A stretch of 64,000 bases of DNA from Methylobacter sp. (GCA_030684815.1 JAUXXQ010000210.1:1-64000), one strand, 5' to 3'. Positions 1 to 7,428 are shown, counted from the first letter of the stretch. Notes: generated from the letters alone by a model not told the origin. Made by a program: numbers and translations.

Positions 1-377
1 TCAAGAGCATTGTGGCGGTGACCGCCAAACGCGAAGGCAAGGACAAAACGACAGAAGAGACCCGTTACTTTATTAGTAGCATGGATGCCTCCGATCCGAA
101 ACGGTTAGGACAGGTTGTCCGAGCGCACTGGGGCATTGAACATAACCTGCATTGGGTGCTGGGTGCTGGACTATGCCTTTGATGAAGACTCCCAACGCAC
201 AAGGGTAGGTAACAGTGCCGCTAACATGGCGGTTATCGACATATCGCCCTGAATTTGCTCAAGTCAGAAAAAACCGCAAGGGTTGGGGTCAAAAACAAGC
301 GCCTCAAAGCGGGTTGGGATGAAGATTACTTACTAAAAGTCGTTCTGGGAGGGGCGCTGGGAGAAGTGAAAAAATAA
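1..377 (+). pseudogene. ISAs1-family transposase, decayed 3' part
   Basis: The sequence encodes the C-terminal part of an ISAs1 (DDE, H-repeat type) transposase, recognisable by HWGIEHNLHWVL, by SQRTRVGNSAANMAVI and by a GWDEDYLLKVV end before a TAA at 375-377. Two lesions break the frame. A 7-bp tandem duplication (gtgctgg twice, near 159-172) follows HWVL, and one base is missing near 238 where VIRHIALNLL is expected (atcgacata in place of atccgacata). The 5' part lies outside the window. It cannot make an active transposase. The family call is made from motifs, without a search. Confidence 0.85.
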
Positions 378-390
378 GCCAATGATTTGG

Positions 391-416
391 AAGAAATTTT
401 TAATGCGATTGCCCTA
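391..416. mobile_element. Probable right end of the ISAs1-type insertion sequence
   Basis: The segment ttttaatgcgattgcccta, 14-40 bp after the transposase stop, resembles the terminal inverted repeats of ISAs1/H-repeat elements, which end in a TAATGCG...GCCCT motif. The matching left end is outside the window, so this rests on recall of the family's ends. Confidence 0.45.
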
Positions 417-470
417 ACCGGACGCCCGTTACATGGGCCGCACCATCACCGATGTTTTTTAGCTAAGGGC

Positions 471-499
471 TGGTTTATTTTTTTTTGATGCTATATAAT
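471..499 (+). promoter_or_regulatory. Probable sigma-70 promoter of tRNA-Leu
   Basis: A perfect -10 box TATAAT is at 494-499, 24 bp before the tRNA. About 17 bp further upstream there is only a weak -35 (tggttt). The promoter sits between the decayed insertion sequence and the tRNA gene. Confidence 0.5.
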
Positions 500-523
500 C
501 TCCCGCTTACCAACGTTATCGAT

Positions 524-610
524 GCCTCGGTGGCGAAATTGGTAGACGCAAGGGACTTAAAATCCCTCGTTCGAAAGGACGTGCCGGTTCGACTCCGGCC
601 CGAGGCACCA
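524..610 (+). tRNA. tRNA-Leu (anticodon TAA)
   Basis: This is a class II tRNA with a long variable arm. The acceptor strands GCCTCGG and CCGAGGC pair, the anticodon stem AGGGA/TCCCT encloses loop CTTAAAA, the anticodon is TAA at 558-560, the T-loop is GGTTCGACTCC, and CCA is encoded (608-610). It reads UUA leucine codons. Its 3' end (588-610) is the attachment site of the adjoining integrative element, and integration has left the gene intact. Confidence 0.97.
588..610 (+). repeat. attL: tRNA-Leu 3' end, integration site
   Basis: The last 23 bp of the tRNA (ttcgactccggcccgaggcacca) recur near 11575-11596 with one substitution and one deleted base. A tyrosine integrase gene starts about 200 bp downstream. 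That is the usual layout of an element integrated into a tRNA 3' end. Confidence 0.8.
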
Positions 611-644
611 AATCACAGAATCAGGCCGTATCAGACAATAACAT

Positions 645-678
645 AACCCGCAAGCCATAAGGTTTAGCGGGTTTTTTA
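645..678 (+). terminator. Rho-independent terminator after tRNA-Leu
   Basis: AACCCGC (645-651) pairs with GCGGGTT (667-673) and is followed by a T tract. It lies inside the integrated element, just past attL, and would end tRNA transcription before the integrase gene. Confidence 0.75.
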
Positions 679-712
679 TTGCCCCGAATAACACCTTACC
701 GTATCATCAAAT

Positions 713-773
713 AACCAACAAAGTGTTGGTACTTGTGTTGGTATCGGCAATTTACCAGCACCGGATACCAACA
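713..773. repeat. Integrase arm-type binding-site candidates, left end
   Basis: Two direct TGTTGGTA octamers start at 724 and 736 (12-bp period). Related inverted copies are present at 713-720 (aaccaaca) and 766-773 (taccaaca). The same octamer pair with the same 12-bp period occurs at 11501 and 11513, next to the other att copy. The placement beside both att sites suggests arm-type sites for the integrase. Confidence 0.6.
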
Positions 774-817
774 AAACACCCCCCAGACCACAACCCGTAA
801 CCGTTAGGCGCTTTAAC

Positions 818-2035
818 ATGCTGACCGATATTCAACTACGAAGAATCAAGCCAACCGATAAACCACAAAAGCTCAGCGATGGCGGAGGATTGTTTTTGTT
901 GGTCACCGTACAAGGCGGGAAACTATGGCGGTTAGCTTATCGGTTTGCCGGTAAACAAAAGACCTTGTCCATCGGTGAGTACCCCATCGTGTCCCTTACT
1001 GATGCGCGGGCAAAACGAGAAGAAGCTAAAAGACAGTTGGTCAATGGCATAGACCCATCAGCGGCCAAACAAGCGGCTAAGGTGGCAATGCACGGCGTAG
1101 CGGCCAATTGCTTTGAAGTGATAGCCCGTGAGTGGCACCTTACCCACATGACCAGTAAAAGCGAAAAACACGCAAAGAAGACGCTAACCGCGCTGGAAAA
1201 GGATGTTTTCGCTTGGCTGGGTAAGTTGCCGATAACCAAGATTGAAGCCCCCGACATTCTCGCCGTCTTGCGGCGGATTGAGCAGCGTGGAGCCAATGAC
1301 CTTGCGCACAATACCAAGAGCATCATAGGGCAGGTCTTCCGCTTTGCAATTGCCACGGGTCGCGCCGTTAGAAATCCGGTGCCCGATCTGCAGGGCGCAT
1401 TAACGCCGGTCAAGGTAAAACATCATGCCGCTATCACCGACCCAGGGCAGATAGGCGCATTACTAAGAGCCTGCGAAAGTTACACCGGACATTTTGCTAC
1501 ACGGTGCGCCTTGCACTTGTCGTTTTTGGTTATGCTGAGACCCGGTGAAGTCAGAAAAGCGGAGTGGTCAGACATAGACCTTGACCGGGCAGAATGGCGA
1601 ATCCCGGCGGCTAAAATGAAAATGAAAGATGAACACATTATTCCGCTTTCACGGCAAGCTATCGCCATCTTTAACGAGATAAAGCCCTTAACCGGGGCGG
1701 GACATTATGTATTCCCGTCTGTCCGCAGTCATGCCCGGCCAATGTCCGAAAATACCATTAACGGCGCATTGCGGCGCTTGGGTTATACCGGCGACGAGAT
1801 GACCGCCCACGGTTTTAGAGGCATGGCATCAACGCGGCTCAATGAGGCGCACCTATTCCACCCTGACGCAATCGAAAGGCAGCTTGCCCACGGTGAACAA
1901 AACAGCGTCAGAGCCGCTTACAACCGCGCTCAATACTTGCCGGAGCGGATAAAGATGATGCAATGGTGGGCTGATTACCTGGATAGCCTGAAAGCTGGCG
2001 GCGTTGTTGTGCCGTTTCAGATTAAATCGGCATAG
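818..2035 (+). CDS. Tyrosine-type site-specific integrase (P4 integrase family)
   Basis: A 405-residue recombinase that would integrate and excise the element at the tRNA-Leu 3' end. The N-terminal 85 residues form a DUF4102-type arm-binding domain (KLSDGGGLFL), followed by a core-binding domain and the catalytic domain. Catalytic residues are visible: R241 (MLRPGE), H331 and R334 (HGFRG), H358 (QLAHGE) and the nucleophile Y368 (AAYNR). The length is normal for the family and no lesion is seen, so the enzyme may be active even though attR has decayed. It lies immediately inside attL and is read away from the tRNA. Confidence 0.95.
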   Translation: MLTDIQLRRIKPTDKPQKLSDGGGLFLLVTVQGGKLWRLAYRFAGKQKTLSIGEYPIVSLTDARAKREEAKRQLVNGIDPSAAKQAAKVAMHGVAANCFEVIAREWHLTHMTSKSEKHAKKTLTALEKDVFAWLGKLPITKIEAPDILAVLRRIEQRGANDLAHNTKSIIGQVFRFAIATGRAVRNPVPDLQGALTPVKVKHHAAITDPGQIGALLRACESYTGHFATRCALHLSFLVMLRPGEVRKAEWSDIDLDRAEWRIPAAKMKMKDEHIIPLSRQAIAIFNEIKPLTGAGHYVFPSVRSHARPMSENTINGALRRLGYTGDEMTAHGFRGMASTRLNEAHLFHPDAIERQLAHGEQNSVRAAYNRAQYLPERIKMMQWWADYLDSLKAGGVVVPFQIKSA

Positions 2036-2104
2036 GCGCTCAAGGCATGAAAATTTACTAATAAACCCGTCCAAAACCGCAGACAACCAACGGAGTTAAA
2101 ACCC

Positions 2105-2338
2105 ATGATGACCATAGAGCTTGACGACGAAACAGCCGGATTGCTTAACCAATTAATGAGACAGTCCCATGCCGAAGCCACGCAGTTAATCAAACAAGCA
2201 CTTACCTGCTACCAAGGCGCAAGGCAAACAGAACCGCCCGAACTGATAACGGACATTATCGCCACACTTCCCTGCCTGCCCACTTTTGCCGGAGACCCCT
2301 TAGCCATTCAAGAGGCCATGCGTAATGAATGGCGTTAA
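2105..2338 (+). CDS. Putative antitoxin of a VapBC-type pair
   Basis: A 77-residue protein opening with a short beta strand and helix (MTIELDDETAGLLNQLM), like ribbon-helix-helix antitoxins. A good ribosome-binding site (ggag, 9 bp upstream) supports this start. Its 3' end overlaps the PIN-domain toxin gene by 14 bp, the standard antitoxin-first arrangement. It should bind the toxin and its own promoter. The family assignment rests mostly on the partner; the sequence alone is weak. Confidence 0.75.
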   Translation: MMTIELDDETAGLLNQLMRQSHAEATQLIKQALTCYQGARQTEPPELITDIIATLPCLPTFAGDPLAIQEAMRNEWR

Positions 2339-2684
2339 ATATTTGCTGGATACCAATATCATTCTTGGTATGTACCAACACAGCGCGGCGGTTATTACCT
2401 TGATGCAAAGCAAGCAAGTGGGTATCAGCCAATGCGCCTATAGTGCCATTACCCGTATGGAACTGTTGGGCTTTGTCGGCATTACCGACTACGAAGAACG
2501 AACGATTAAGGCCTTGCTGGACAGGATGACCCACTTAAGCCTTACGCCCGTCATTGAAGAACTGACGATCCAATTTAGGCGGCAACATCAAACTAAATTA
2601 CCCGATGCCATTATTGCCGCCACCGCACAAGGCTACGACCTTGAGCTGTTGACGCTGGACAAGAAACTGCAAGCCAAGTTGTAA
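2325..2684 (+). CDS. PIN-domain ribonuclease toxin (VapC-like)
   Basis: A 119-residue PIN-domain protein, predicted to cleave RNA with Mg2+. The four acidic residues of the active site are present: D9 (LLDTN), E46 (RMELLG), D94 (KLPDAIIAATA) and D112 (LLTLDKKL). It overlaps the upstream antitoxin gene by 14 bp, so the two are translationally coupled. The full set of acidic residues suggests an active toxin. It is followed at once by the first copy of the 59-bp structured repeat. Confidence 0.9.
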   Translation: MNGVKYLLDTNIILGMYQHSAAVITLMQSKQVGISQCAYSAITRMELLGFVGITDYEERTIKALLDRMTHLSLTPVIEELTIQFRRQHQTKLPDAIIAATAQGYDLELLTLDKKLQAKL

Positions 2685-2691
2685 CCCGAAT

Positions 2692-2750
2692 AAACCGCAC
2701 CTAGCCCACCGGGGCGAACATGGGACACCTTTCACCCATTGGCGCGGCTT
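2692..2750 (+). repeat. 59-bp structured repeat, copy 1 (after the vapBC-like pair)
   Basis: Nearly identical to 3431-3490. AAACCGC pairs with GCGGCTT (one mismatch), enclosing two hairpins: GCCC-accg-GGGC and ATGGG-(10)-CCCAT. Differences from copy 2 fall almost only in the two loops and one outer-stem base. It could be a terminator, a small RNA or a cassette boundary. Confidence 0.7.
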
Positions 2751-2827
2751 CTTTACGGTAAAGTCCAATAACGTCACAAATCAAAATAGCGTTGAACACT
2801 GAAACGCCATGCTATACACTTTGTCGC

Positions 2828-3106
2828 ATGATTAAATCATTCCAGCACAAAGGCTTAAAGTCCTTTTTCGAGACCGGCAGCAAAGCCGGTATTAAACCGG
2901 ATCATGCCCAAAAACTAACCCGCCAACTGCTACGATTGGACATTGCCCAAACGGTCAACGATGTTAATTTACCCGGCTGGCGATTACATACACTGACTGG
3001 CGGTCTGTCCGGTCATTATTCGATAGTCGTTAATGGCAATTGGCGAATAACATTCAAATTTGAAGGCAAAGACGTTGTTTTAGTCGATTATCTGGATTAC
3101 CACTAA
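2828..3106 (+). CDS. higB: HigB/RelE-family toxin
   Basis: A 92-residue protein of the RelE/HigB killer family (MIKSFQHKGL...GLSGHYSIVVNGNWRITFKFEG...VDYLDYH). Members cleave mRNA on the ribosome. I chose the ATG at 2828, since family proteins begin near MIKSF; an in-frame TTG at 2792 would add 12 residues unlike the family. The sequence tatacact just upstream could be a -10 box, giving a very short leader. The antitoxin follows after 12 bp, in the toxin-first order typical of HigBA. Confidence 0.9.
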   Translation: MIKSFQHKGLKSFFETGSKAGIKPDHAQKLTRQLLRLDIAQTVNDVNLPGWRLHTLTGGLSGHYSIVVNGNWRITFKFEGKDVVLVDYLDYH

Positions 3107-3118
3107 GGAGCATCCCAC

Positions 3119-3421
3119 ATGACGCAAATGCACAACCCACCACACCCCGGCGAAACGCTACGCGAAGACGTTTTGCCCGGTTTATCACTGACTGTAACCG
3201 CAGCAGCTAAACAGTTAGGCGTTACCCGTGCGGCATTATCGCGGGTACTGAATGGAAAGGCCGCTATATCGCCTGAAATGGCGCTAAGAATTGAGGGGTG
3301 GCTAGGCGTAGAGAATGGCGGCAGGGCTGATACATGGATAGCCCAGCAAGCCGCCTATGATCTATGGCAAGCCCGGAAAACCGGAGCGCCTACCGTGCAA
3401 CGAGCCGCGATGCCGCATTAA
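3119..3421 (+). CDS. higA: HigA-type antitoxin (XRE-family HTH)
   Basis: A 100-residue protein starting with the signature HPGETLREDVLP of HigA antitoxins. It has a Cro/CI helix-turn-helix around residues 27-47 (AAKQLGVTRAALSRVLNGK). It should neutralise the HigB-like toxin and repress the shared promoter. A ribosome-binding site (aaggag) lies 8 bp before the ATG. The second 59-bp structured repeat follows the stop by 10 bp, so the toxin-antitoxin pair is bounded by two direct repeats. Confidence 0.93.
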   Translation: MTQMHNPPHPGETLREDVLPGLSLTVTAAAKQLGVTRAALSRVLNGKAAISPEMALRIEGWLGVENGGRADTWIAQQAAYDLWQARKTGAPTVQRAAMPH

Positions 3422-3430
3422 AACCAGTTT

Positions 3431-3490
3431 AAACCGCACCTAGCCCGACGGGGCGAACATGGGCAACCTTTCACCCATTGGCGCGGTTTT
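3431..3490 (+). repeat. 59-bp structured repeat, copy 2 (after higBA)
   Basis: The second copy of the 2692-2750 repeat. The outer stem AAACCGC (3431-3437)/GCGGTTT (3483-3489) is perfect and is followed by a T-rich stretch. Inside are GCCC-gacg-GGGC and ATGGG-caacctttca-CCCAT hairpins. It may act as a terminator for higBA. Confidence 0.72.
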
Positions 3491-3523
3491 CTTTTTGAAA
3501 GGCCGATCATTGAAAGGATGATT

Positions 3524-3595
3524 ATGAAAGAATCACAACACCTTAAAGCTGAAATCAGCTATGTCGATGAATGCCTGATTTTTGGGTGTGCATGA
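3524..3595 (+). CDS. Possible short leader ORF
   Basis: A 23-codon frame (MKESQHLKAEIS...) has a ribosome-binding site (aaagg) 6 bp upstream and stops at 3593-3595, overlapping candidate starts of the next gene at 3592 and 3595. The arrangement would suit translational coupling. Codon content alone does not prove it is expressed. Confidence 0.3.
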   Translation: MKESQHLKAEISYVDECLIFGCA

Positions 3596-4284
3596 TGAGT
3601 CTTACTGAGATTGTTAAACGCGCTAAAGCTCTAGCTGATGAGGAAGAGCAATATAAATTGCATGTTCGATACAAGCAGGAAATTTGTGCAATTGTTGGCA
3701 TACCACCCACCGGAGCTATCCCGGATACATTAACCGCTATCCAAATCGCTAGGCTTGTTATGCCAGATTGCGAGAAAACGCAAAAGATTATTGCTTATTG
3801 CCTTGGAGCTAAATATAAATACTGGTCATTTTACAATAACGATCAGGTATTGACAGAATTGCTAACGGAATTAGCCCTAGAGCTAGAACTTACCTTGCCG
3901 GGCGTTGTGCATTGGTGGCTTAACGGAGCGCGTCCACGCCACGCCATTTGTTCACAACCGCAAGCTGTTATCGGTAATCGCGAAAGCAGCCAAGCAGCTA
4001 TAGAACCGGCAAACACAAAGCACATTGAAAATATGGATAAATCCATTGCCGTTACAGTTCAGCAAGAAAGGGAAAAAGTATTGGTTACGTTGCTTGATGA
4101 ACTTAACGCGAAAAACAACGGGCAATTAAATCTACAGGCATTGGCTCACTCAAAAGAAGATATGAGGAAATTTTTGACCGATAAAAGTAGTTTGTTTGAT
4201 AGTTTATCTGATAGTCAATTTAATAAGTTTTGGACAGCTCAACAGCTTTGTAAACTCAGGCGTGGAGACAAGCCAAAGTCATGA
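3595..4284 (+). CDS. Protein of unknown function in the integrative element
   Basis: A predicted 229-residue soluble protein that I do not recognise. The N-terminal half is helical with a YKYWSFYNNDQVLTEL stretch; the C-terminal half has a glutamine- and glutamate-rich helix and ends with a basic patch (KLRRGDKPKS). There is no signal peptide or membrane segment. In-frame starts exist at 3571, 3592 and 3595; the last two overlap the stop of a short upstream frame, so I chose 3595. It is followed by a palindrome (4291-4330) that probably ends transcription. Confidence 0.6.
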   Translation: MSLTEIVKRAKALADEEEQYKLHVRYKQEICAIVGIPPTGAIPDTLTAIQIARLVMPDCEKTQKIIAYCLGAKYKYWSFYNNDQVLTELLTELALELELTLPGVVHWWLNGARPRHAICSQPQAVIGNRESSQAAIEPANTKHIENMDKSIAVTVQQEREKVLVTLLDELNAKNNGQLNLQALAHSKEDMRKFLTDKSSLFDSLSDSQFNKFWTAQQLCKLRRGDKPKS

Positions 4285-4290
4285 TTTTTT

Positions 4291-4330
4291 AAATACCCCT
4301 ATTTACACCTGTATGAAATAGGGGGTATTT
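4291..4330. promoter_or_regulatory. Palindrome ahead of the AlpA-type gene
   Basis: AAATACCCCTATTT (4291-4304) is complementary to AAATAGGGGGTATTT (4316-4330) apart from one bulged G. It is either a terminator of the preceding gene or an operator for the regulator whose ATG lies at 4407. Confidence 0.5.
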
Positions 4331-4406
4331 AGCCCTATTTCCCCGCCTTACACCTCCCCATAATTAGCCTATTGTTGTTCAACACAGCCCTAAGGAGGCT
4401 CACACA

Positions 4407-4646
4407 ATGGCTACACAAACCCCAACAACCGACCCCCAAACCCCAACAATTGACCACTTAAAACCAGGGTGCTATTTGCGCGTGGCAGTCTTAGCCGCTT
4501 GCCTTGGCATGTCAAAAAATTCCATATGGCGGTTGGCTAGAGACCCAAAAAACAACTTTCCACGCCCCATAAAATTGAGCGAAAAAATTACTGTCTGGTC
4601 TACAGATTCAATATTGCAATGGCTGGCAAGCAAGGCGGCCGCGTAA
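4407..4646 (+). CDS. AlpA-family excisionase/transcription regulator
   Basis: A 79-residue protein with the short MerR-like winged helix of the AlpA family (PF05930): YLRVAVLAACLGMSKNSIWRLARD, then FPRPIKLSEKITVWSTDSILQWLASK. AlpA proteins activate excision and replication genes in P4-like elements. A very strong ribosome-binding site (taaggagg) precedes the ATG. The stop overlaps the next start (TAATG), so it heads a compact operon. Confidence 0.88.
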   Translation: MATQTPTTDPQTPTIDHLKPGCYLRVAVLAACLGMSKNSIWRLARDPKNNFPRPIKLSEKITVWSTDSILQWLASKAAA

Positions 4647-5080
4647 TGACTTCCTTAGCAGAAATGGGCGAGGCGCGGGCGCGTGTCCTTGATTACGTCG
4701 AACAAACCCACAAGGCAGGCGGTTCCATTGCCGCCGCAATCAGTTGGTTTAACGTGCAATACGCAGCCCGACGATTACCGAAAACGCTACAGCGTAAAGC
4801 CGCCCTGGCATGGCAAAAGCCGCGTGACTGTATCCTGACCGAATCAACTTATGGCAAATGGGTTAAACAGCGAAAAGAGCGCGGCCATTCGTTACCCTTG
4901 GTGCGTCAAAAAGAAGTCGGCTCACAGCCTTGGCACTCGCTGGCGCATTCGATCAGACAGCGCAGCCCCAAACAAAAACACAAGGCCATGCTGGCGCAGT
5001 TACACAAAACCTATCCAGATATTAGCATCCATCAACTAAGGCGGCTTTATGCGGTCATAGACAAGGAGCTGGCACAATGA
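4646..5080 (+). CDS. Conserved-looking hypothetical protein, basic
   Basis: A 144-residue, strongly basic, helical protein (RRLPKTLQRKAALAWQKPRD; IRQRSPKQKHKAMLAQLHKT) that I do not recognise. The start at 4646 overlaps the alpA-like stop (TAATG); a start at 4619 is possible but would overlap more. The stop overlaps the next ATG (ATGA). The charge pattern would suit a nucleic-acid-binding accessory protein, but that is a guess. Confidence 0.7.
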   Translation: MTSLAEMGEARARVLDYVEQTHKAGGSIAAAISWFNVQYAARRLPKTLQRKAALAWQKPRDCILTESTYGKWVKQRKERGHSLPLVRQKEVGSQPWHSLAHSIRQRSPKQKHKAMLAQLHKTYPDISIHQLRRLYAVIDKELAQ

Positions 5081-5298
5081 AACATGACACCCAACTCGAC
5101 AAAATCAAAGCCGATCTGCTCAGTGGCCGGCGCGTTGATTCAGTGACCGCATTTAGCCAACATTGCATCACCCGGCTATCGGCAATCATCTACCGGCTAA
5201 GAGAAAGAGGCTGGCCGGTTGTGGCCGATCAGGACGGCGGCAACGGCCTTGCCCGTTACTCAGTGCCCGAAGGCTGGAAACCCGAACCGCCGCTGTAG
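5077..5298 (+). CDS. Small winged-helix-like protein
   Basis: A 73-residue protein whose middle (VDSVTAFSQHCITRLSAIIYRLRERGWPV) reads as a helix-turn-helix followed by a wing (ARYSVPEGW). This layout is common in small helix-turn-helix proteins of prophages and satellites. It overlaps the upstream stop by 4 bp. DNA binding is inferred from the pattern. Confidence 0.7.
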   Translation: MKHDTQLDKIKADLLSGRRVDSVTAFSQHCITRLSAIIYRLRERGWPVVADQDGGNGLARYSVPEGWKPEPPL

Positions 5299-5320
5299 GC
5301 AGTGCTCCAGACATAAAAAA

Positions 5321-5350
5321 GCCAGTGGAAACCATCACATTTCCACCGGC
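5321..5350. promoter_or_regulatory. Hairpin between the alpA-like operon and the ash/vapE operon
   Basis: GCCaGTGGAAA pairs with TTTCCACcGGC across a 9-base loop, with one A-C mismatch. A run of six A precedes it, so on the minus strand it would look like a terminator. It may also act as a leader structure for the following operon. Confidence 0.4.
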
Positions 5351-5380
5351 TCACTTCACCAACCAATTCTATTTCCTACG

Positions 5381-5698
5381 ATGATAATTATAACAGCATT
5401 GACAGCCCGCGAGCGCGGCTTTATGATTGCCCCGCTTTCGCAAAATGTGAAAGACTGGATTCGCACTCCGGCAAAAACAGGCCACAACAGGCCACTATCA
5501 AACGTGGTTTTTTTGTGCCCACCAAAAACACAGGCGGCCTTGTGCCGTGTGTACTCTGTTATGGCGGGATGTATTGAGCAACCCCTCAAAAGGTTGGCCG
5601 GTTCCTGTACCGGTAGTGCGAACTTGATACATTCCGCCACCCAGCGACTCGCACCAATGGGCGGCGGTTATCCCCTCTATACAGGAGCCACCGCATGA
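5381..5698 (+). CDS. Ash-like small protein of P4-type elements (tentative)
   Basis: A 105-residue frame whose C-terminal part (MAGCIEQPLKRLAGSCTGSANLIHSATQRLAPMGGGYP) follows the loose G..G.P.GS.TGS.N pattern I associate with the phage Ash/Icd-like family (PF10554) found upstream of P4-type primase genes. Its stop overlaps the next gene's start (ATGA). No good ribosome-binding site is seen for the ATG at 5381 or 5423. Frames of this sort can also reflect a conserved regulatory RNA in the same place. Both readings are uncertain. Confidence 0.45.
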   Translation: MIIITALTARERGFMIAPLSQNVKDWIRTPAKTGHNRPLSNVVFLCPPKTQAALCRVYSVMAGCIEQPLKRLAGSCTGSANLIHSATQRLAPMGGGYPLYTGATA

Positions 5699-5922
5699 AC
5701 ACGTCACAAAACCATTCAGCTCAAACCGAGCAAACCACCCCAACCCTAAACGATTTAACCCTGGCCTTTGCCAAAGTCTGCTTTGACTATGGCGCTATCA
5801 TCGAAGCCGGTACACTGGATAAAGGTATCACCAACCGCCTGCAATGGCTGATTAGCGACTTAGACAAGCTGTCATTGGCCGCTAAAGACCTTTACAGTGA
5901 TGTTGAAGGCGGTGCGTTATGA
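5695..5922 (+). CDS. Small hypothetical protein
   Basis: A 75-residue acidic, helical protein with no family I recognise (LTLAFAKVCFDYGAIIEAGTLDKGITNRLQWLISDLDKL). A ribosome-binding site (caggag) lies 7 bp before the ATG. It overlaps both neighbours by 4 bp (ATGA) and so belongs to one polycistron with the vapE gene. Confidence 0.72.
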   Translation: MNTSQNHSAQTEQTTPTLNDLTLAFAKVCFDYGAIIEAGTLDKGITNRLQWLISDLDKLSLAAKDLYSDVEGGAL

Positions 5923-6119
5923 ACGTAGATACCATCATCCGAGACATCGACCGGGAGGACAAAATCCACGAACTGCAGCGCTGTTTATCGGTTGTGGTCG
6001 ATTTGATGGAACCCGCCACCGATCTACACGCGGTTAACCGCGCCGATCTGGCGCTATTGCTGGGCTATTTGTCCGGGAAACTAGGCGAGGCAATGCAGGA
6101 GGGCACGAAATGGATTTAA
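5919..6119 (+). CDS. Small hypothetical protein
   Basis: A 66-residue helical protein with no recognised domain (DREDKIHELQRCLSVVVDLMEPATDLHAVNRADLALLLGYLSGKL). It is translationally coupled to its neighbours: its start overlaps the upstream stop by 4 bp, and its end overlaps the vapE-like start by 10 bp. A partner or regulator role for the NTPase is possible from position alone. Confidence 0.7.
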   Translation: MNVDTIIRDIDREDKIHELQRCLSVVVDLMEPATDLHAVNRADLALLLGYLSGKLGEAMQEGTKWI

Positions 6120-7339
6120 GCAAACCGCTTGCCCGTGAATCATTCCCGCACACGTCAGAGAAAGGGCGAATTAAGGCCACTATTGCCAACCTTGCGCACC
6201 TGTTCAAATCCTACGGTATTACTTGCCAATACGATGAAATGCTGAAGAAGCAAACCATTGCAACCGCCAACGCCGAAGACGATAACGACCTAAGCGGCAA
6301 TGCAATATTAGCGGAAATACAAAGCGCTTTAGCATTGAATGATATGCCGGTTTCTTGCCTGAACTTAATCCCGTCACTGATGAAACGGAATATTGTTAAT
6401 CCGGTGCTGGCATTCATTCAATCCGAACCGTGGGATGGAAAAGACCGCCTACCTACGTTTTATGAGTCACTGCAAGTGGAGGCGAAAGACGAGGGCTACC
6501 GGGATTTAGCGGTTAGGACGTGGCTTTTGCAATGCGTAGCCGCCGCCGACAGCGCAAAAAGTACGCCGATCAAACACGCCACGGCCAAATTTGAATTGGT
6601 GTTGGTGCTGCAAGGCGGACAGGGCGCATTAAAGACAACGTGGTTTAGGTCACTTTTGCCCAAAGACATGAGCGCCTATATCGTTGACGGCGCACACCTT
6701 GACCCCGCCGACAAGGACACGGTGAAACGCTGTATTAGTTGCTGGATATGCGAATTAGGCGAACTTGATGCAACCTTTAGACGCGCCGACGTTGCCCGGT
6801 TAAAGGCGTTTTTGTCCAGTGAGCGGGATAATATCCGCCTGCCCTACGACCGCGCCGATTCGTCATTTATGCGGAGAACATCGTTCGGCGCTTCCGTAAA
6901 CCCAAAGACTTTTCTTGTGGACGACACCGGCGCCAGGCGTTTTTTGCCGCTGGCCATTAGCAAATGCCGACCGATCAGCCATGATATTCAACAAATTTGG
7001 GCGCAAGTCTGGCACTTGTACATAAACGGTTCACAGTGGTGGTCAAGTCCAGAGCTTGAGCGATTGCTTATAGATATTCACGCCGAACATGCCGAAGATA
7101 GCCCTGTTATCGAAATGATTAGCGAGGCCTTTAATGTGTCCGAGCCGGTGAAACGCGATTTTTTACGGTTTGAGCATCTTACGGCCATTCAAATTATCAG
7201 AGAATCAGGCATAGACAGCCCGAATAAAACGCAACTGCAGCAAGCCCGCGCATTTTTGGAAGCCAAAGGATTTAAGAACGTCCAATCAACCAGCAACAAA
7301 CGGGGGTATTGGATAACCAAAGAAATAGACGGCCTATAA
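6110..7339 (+). CDS. VapE-family P-loop NTPase (replication helicase-like)
   Basis: A 409-residue VapE-type protein, the presumed replication NTPase/helicase of the element. The Walker A motif is GGQGALKT (169-176) and the Walker B-like strand is WICELGELD (212-220). The following RRADVARLKAFLSSERDNIRLPYDRA...RRTSF block and the NPKTFLVDDTGARRFLP block (264-280) are typical of the family. There is no N-terminal primase domain; that role may fall to the toprim protein encoded at 8098. It overlaps the upstream gene by 10 bp. A repeat array suited to an origin follows directly. Confidence 0.9.
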   Translation: MDLSKPLARESFPHTSEKGRIKATIANLAHLFKSYGITCQYDEMLKKQTIATANAEDDNDLSGNAILAEIQSALALNDMPVSCLNLIPSLMKRNIVNPVLAFIQSEPWDGKDRLPTFYESLQVEAKDEGYRDLAVRTWLLQCVAAADSAKSTPIKHATAKFELVLVLQGGQGALKTTWFRSLLPKDMSAYIVDGAHLDPADKDTVKRCISCWICELGELDATFRRADVARLKAFLSSERDNIRLPYDRADSSFMRRTSFGASVNPKTFLVDDTGARRFLPLAISKCRPISHDIQQIWAQVWHLYINGSQWWSSPELERLLIDIHAEHAEDSPVIEMISEAFNVSEPVKRDFLRFEHLTAIQIIRESGIDSPNKTQLQQARAFLEAKGFKNVQSTSNKRGYWITKEIDGL

Positions 7340-7428
7340 TTGAAACACTTTTGAAACACGGCTTGAAACATTTCAGGCCGTTTTTTTTACCCCCATTTCA
7401 TAAAAAAAAAGTTTTTTGTGTTTTTTAG

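Noticed and set aside
2692-3490. Integron cassette array with attC sites around higBA
   Set aside because: The repeat has the right size, but I could not find the usual R'' and R' core ends, and the nearby integrase is of P4 type, not IntI.
5163-5384. Frames overlapping the small winged-helix gene (5163-5384 and the 5' part of 5219-5698)
   Set aside because: They are out-of-frame readings of 5077-5298; only the portion from 5381 was kept, at low confidence.
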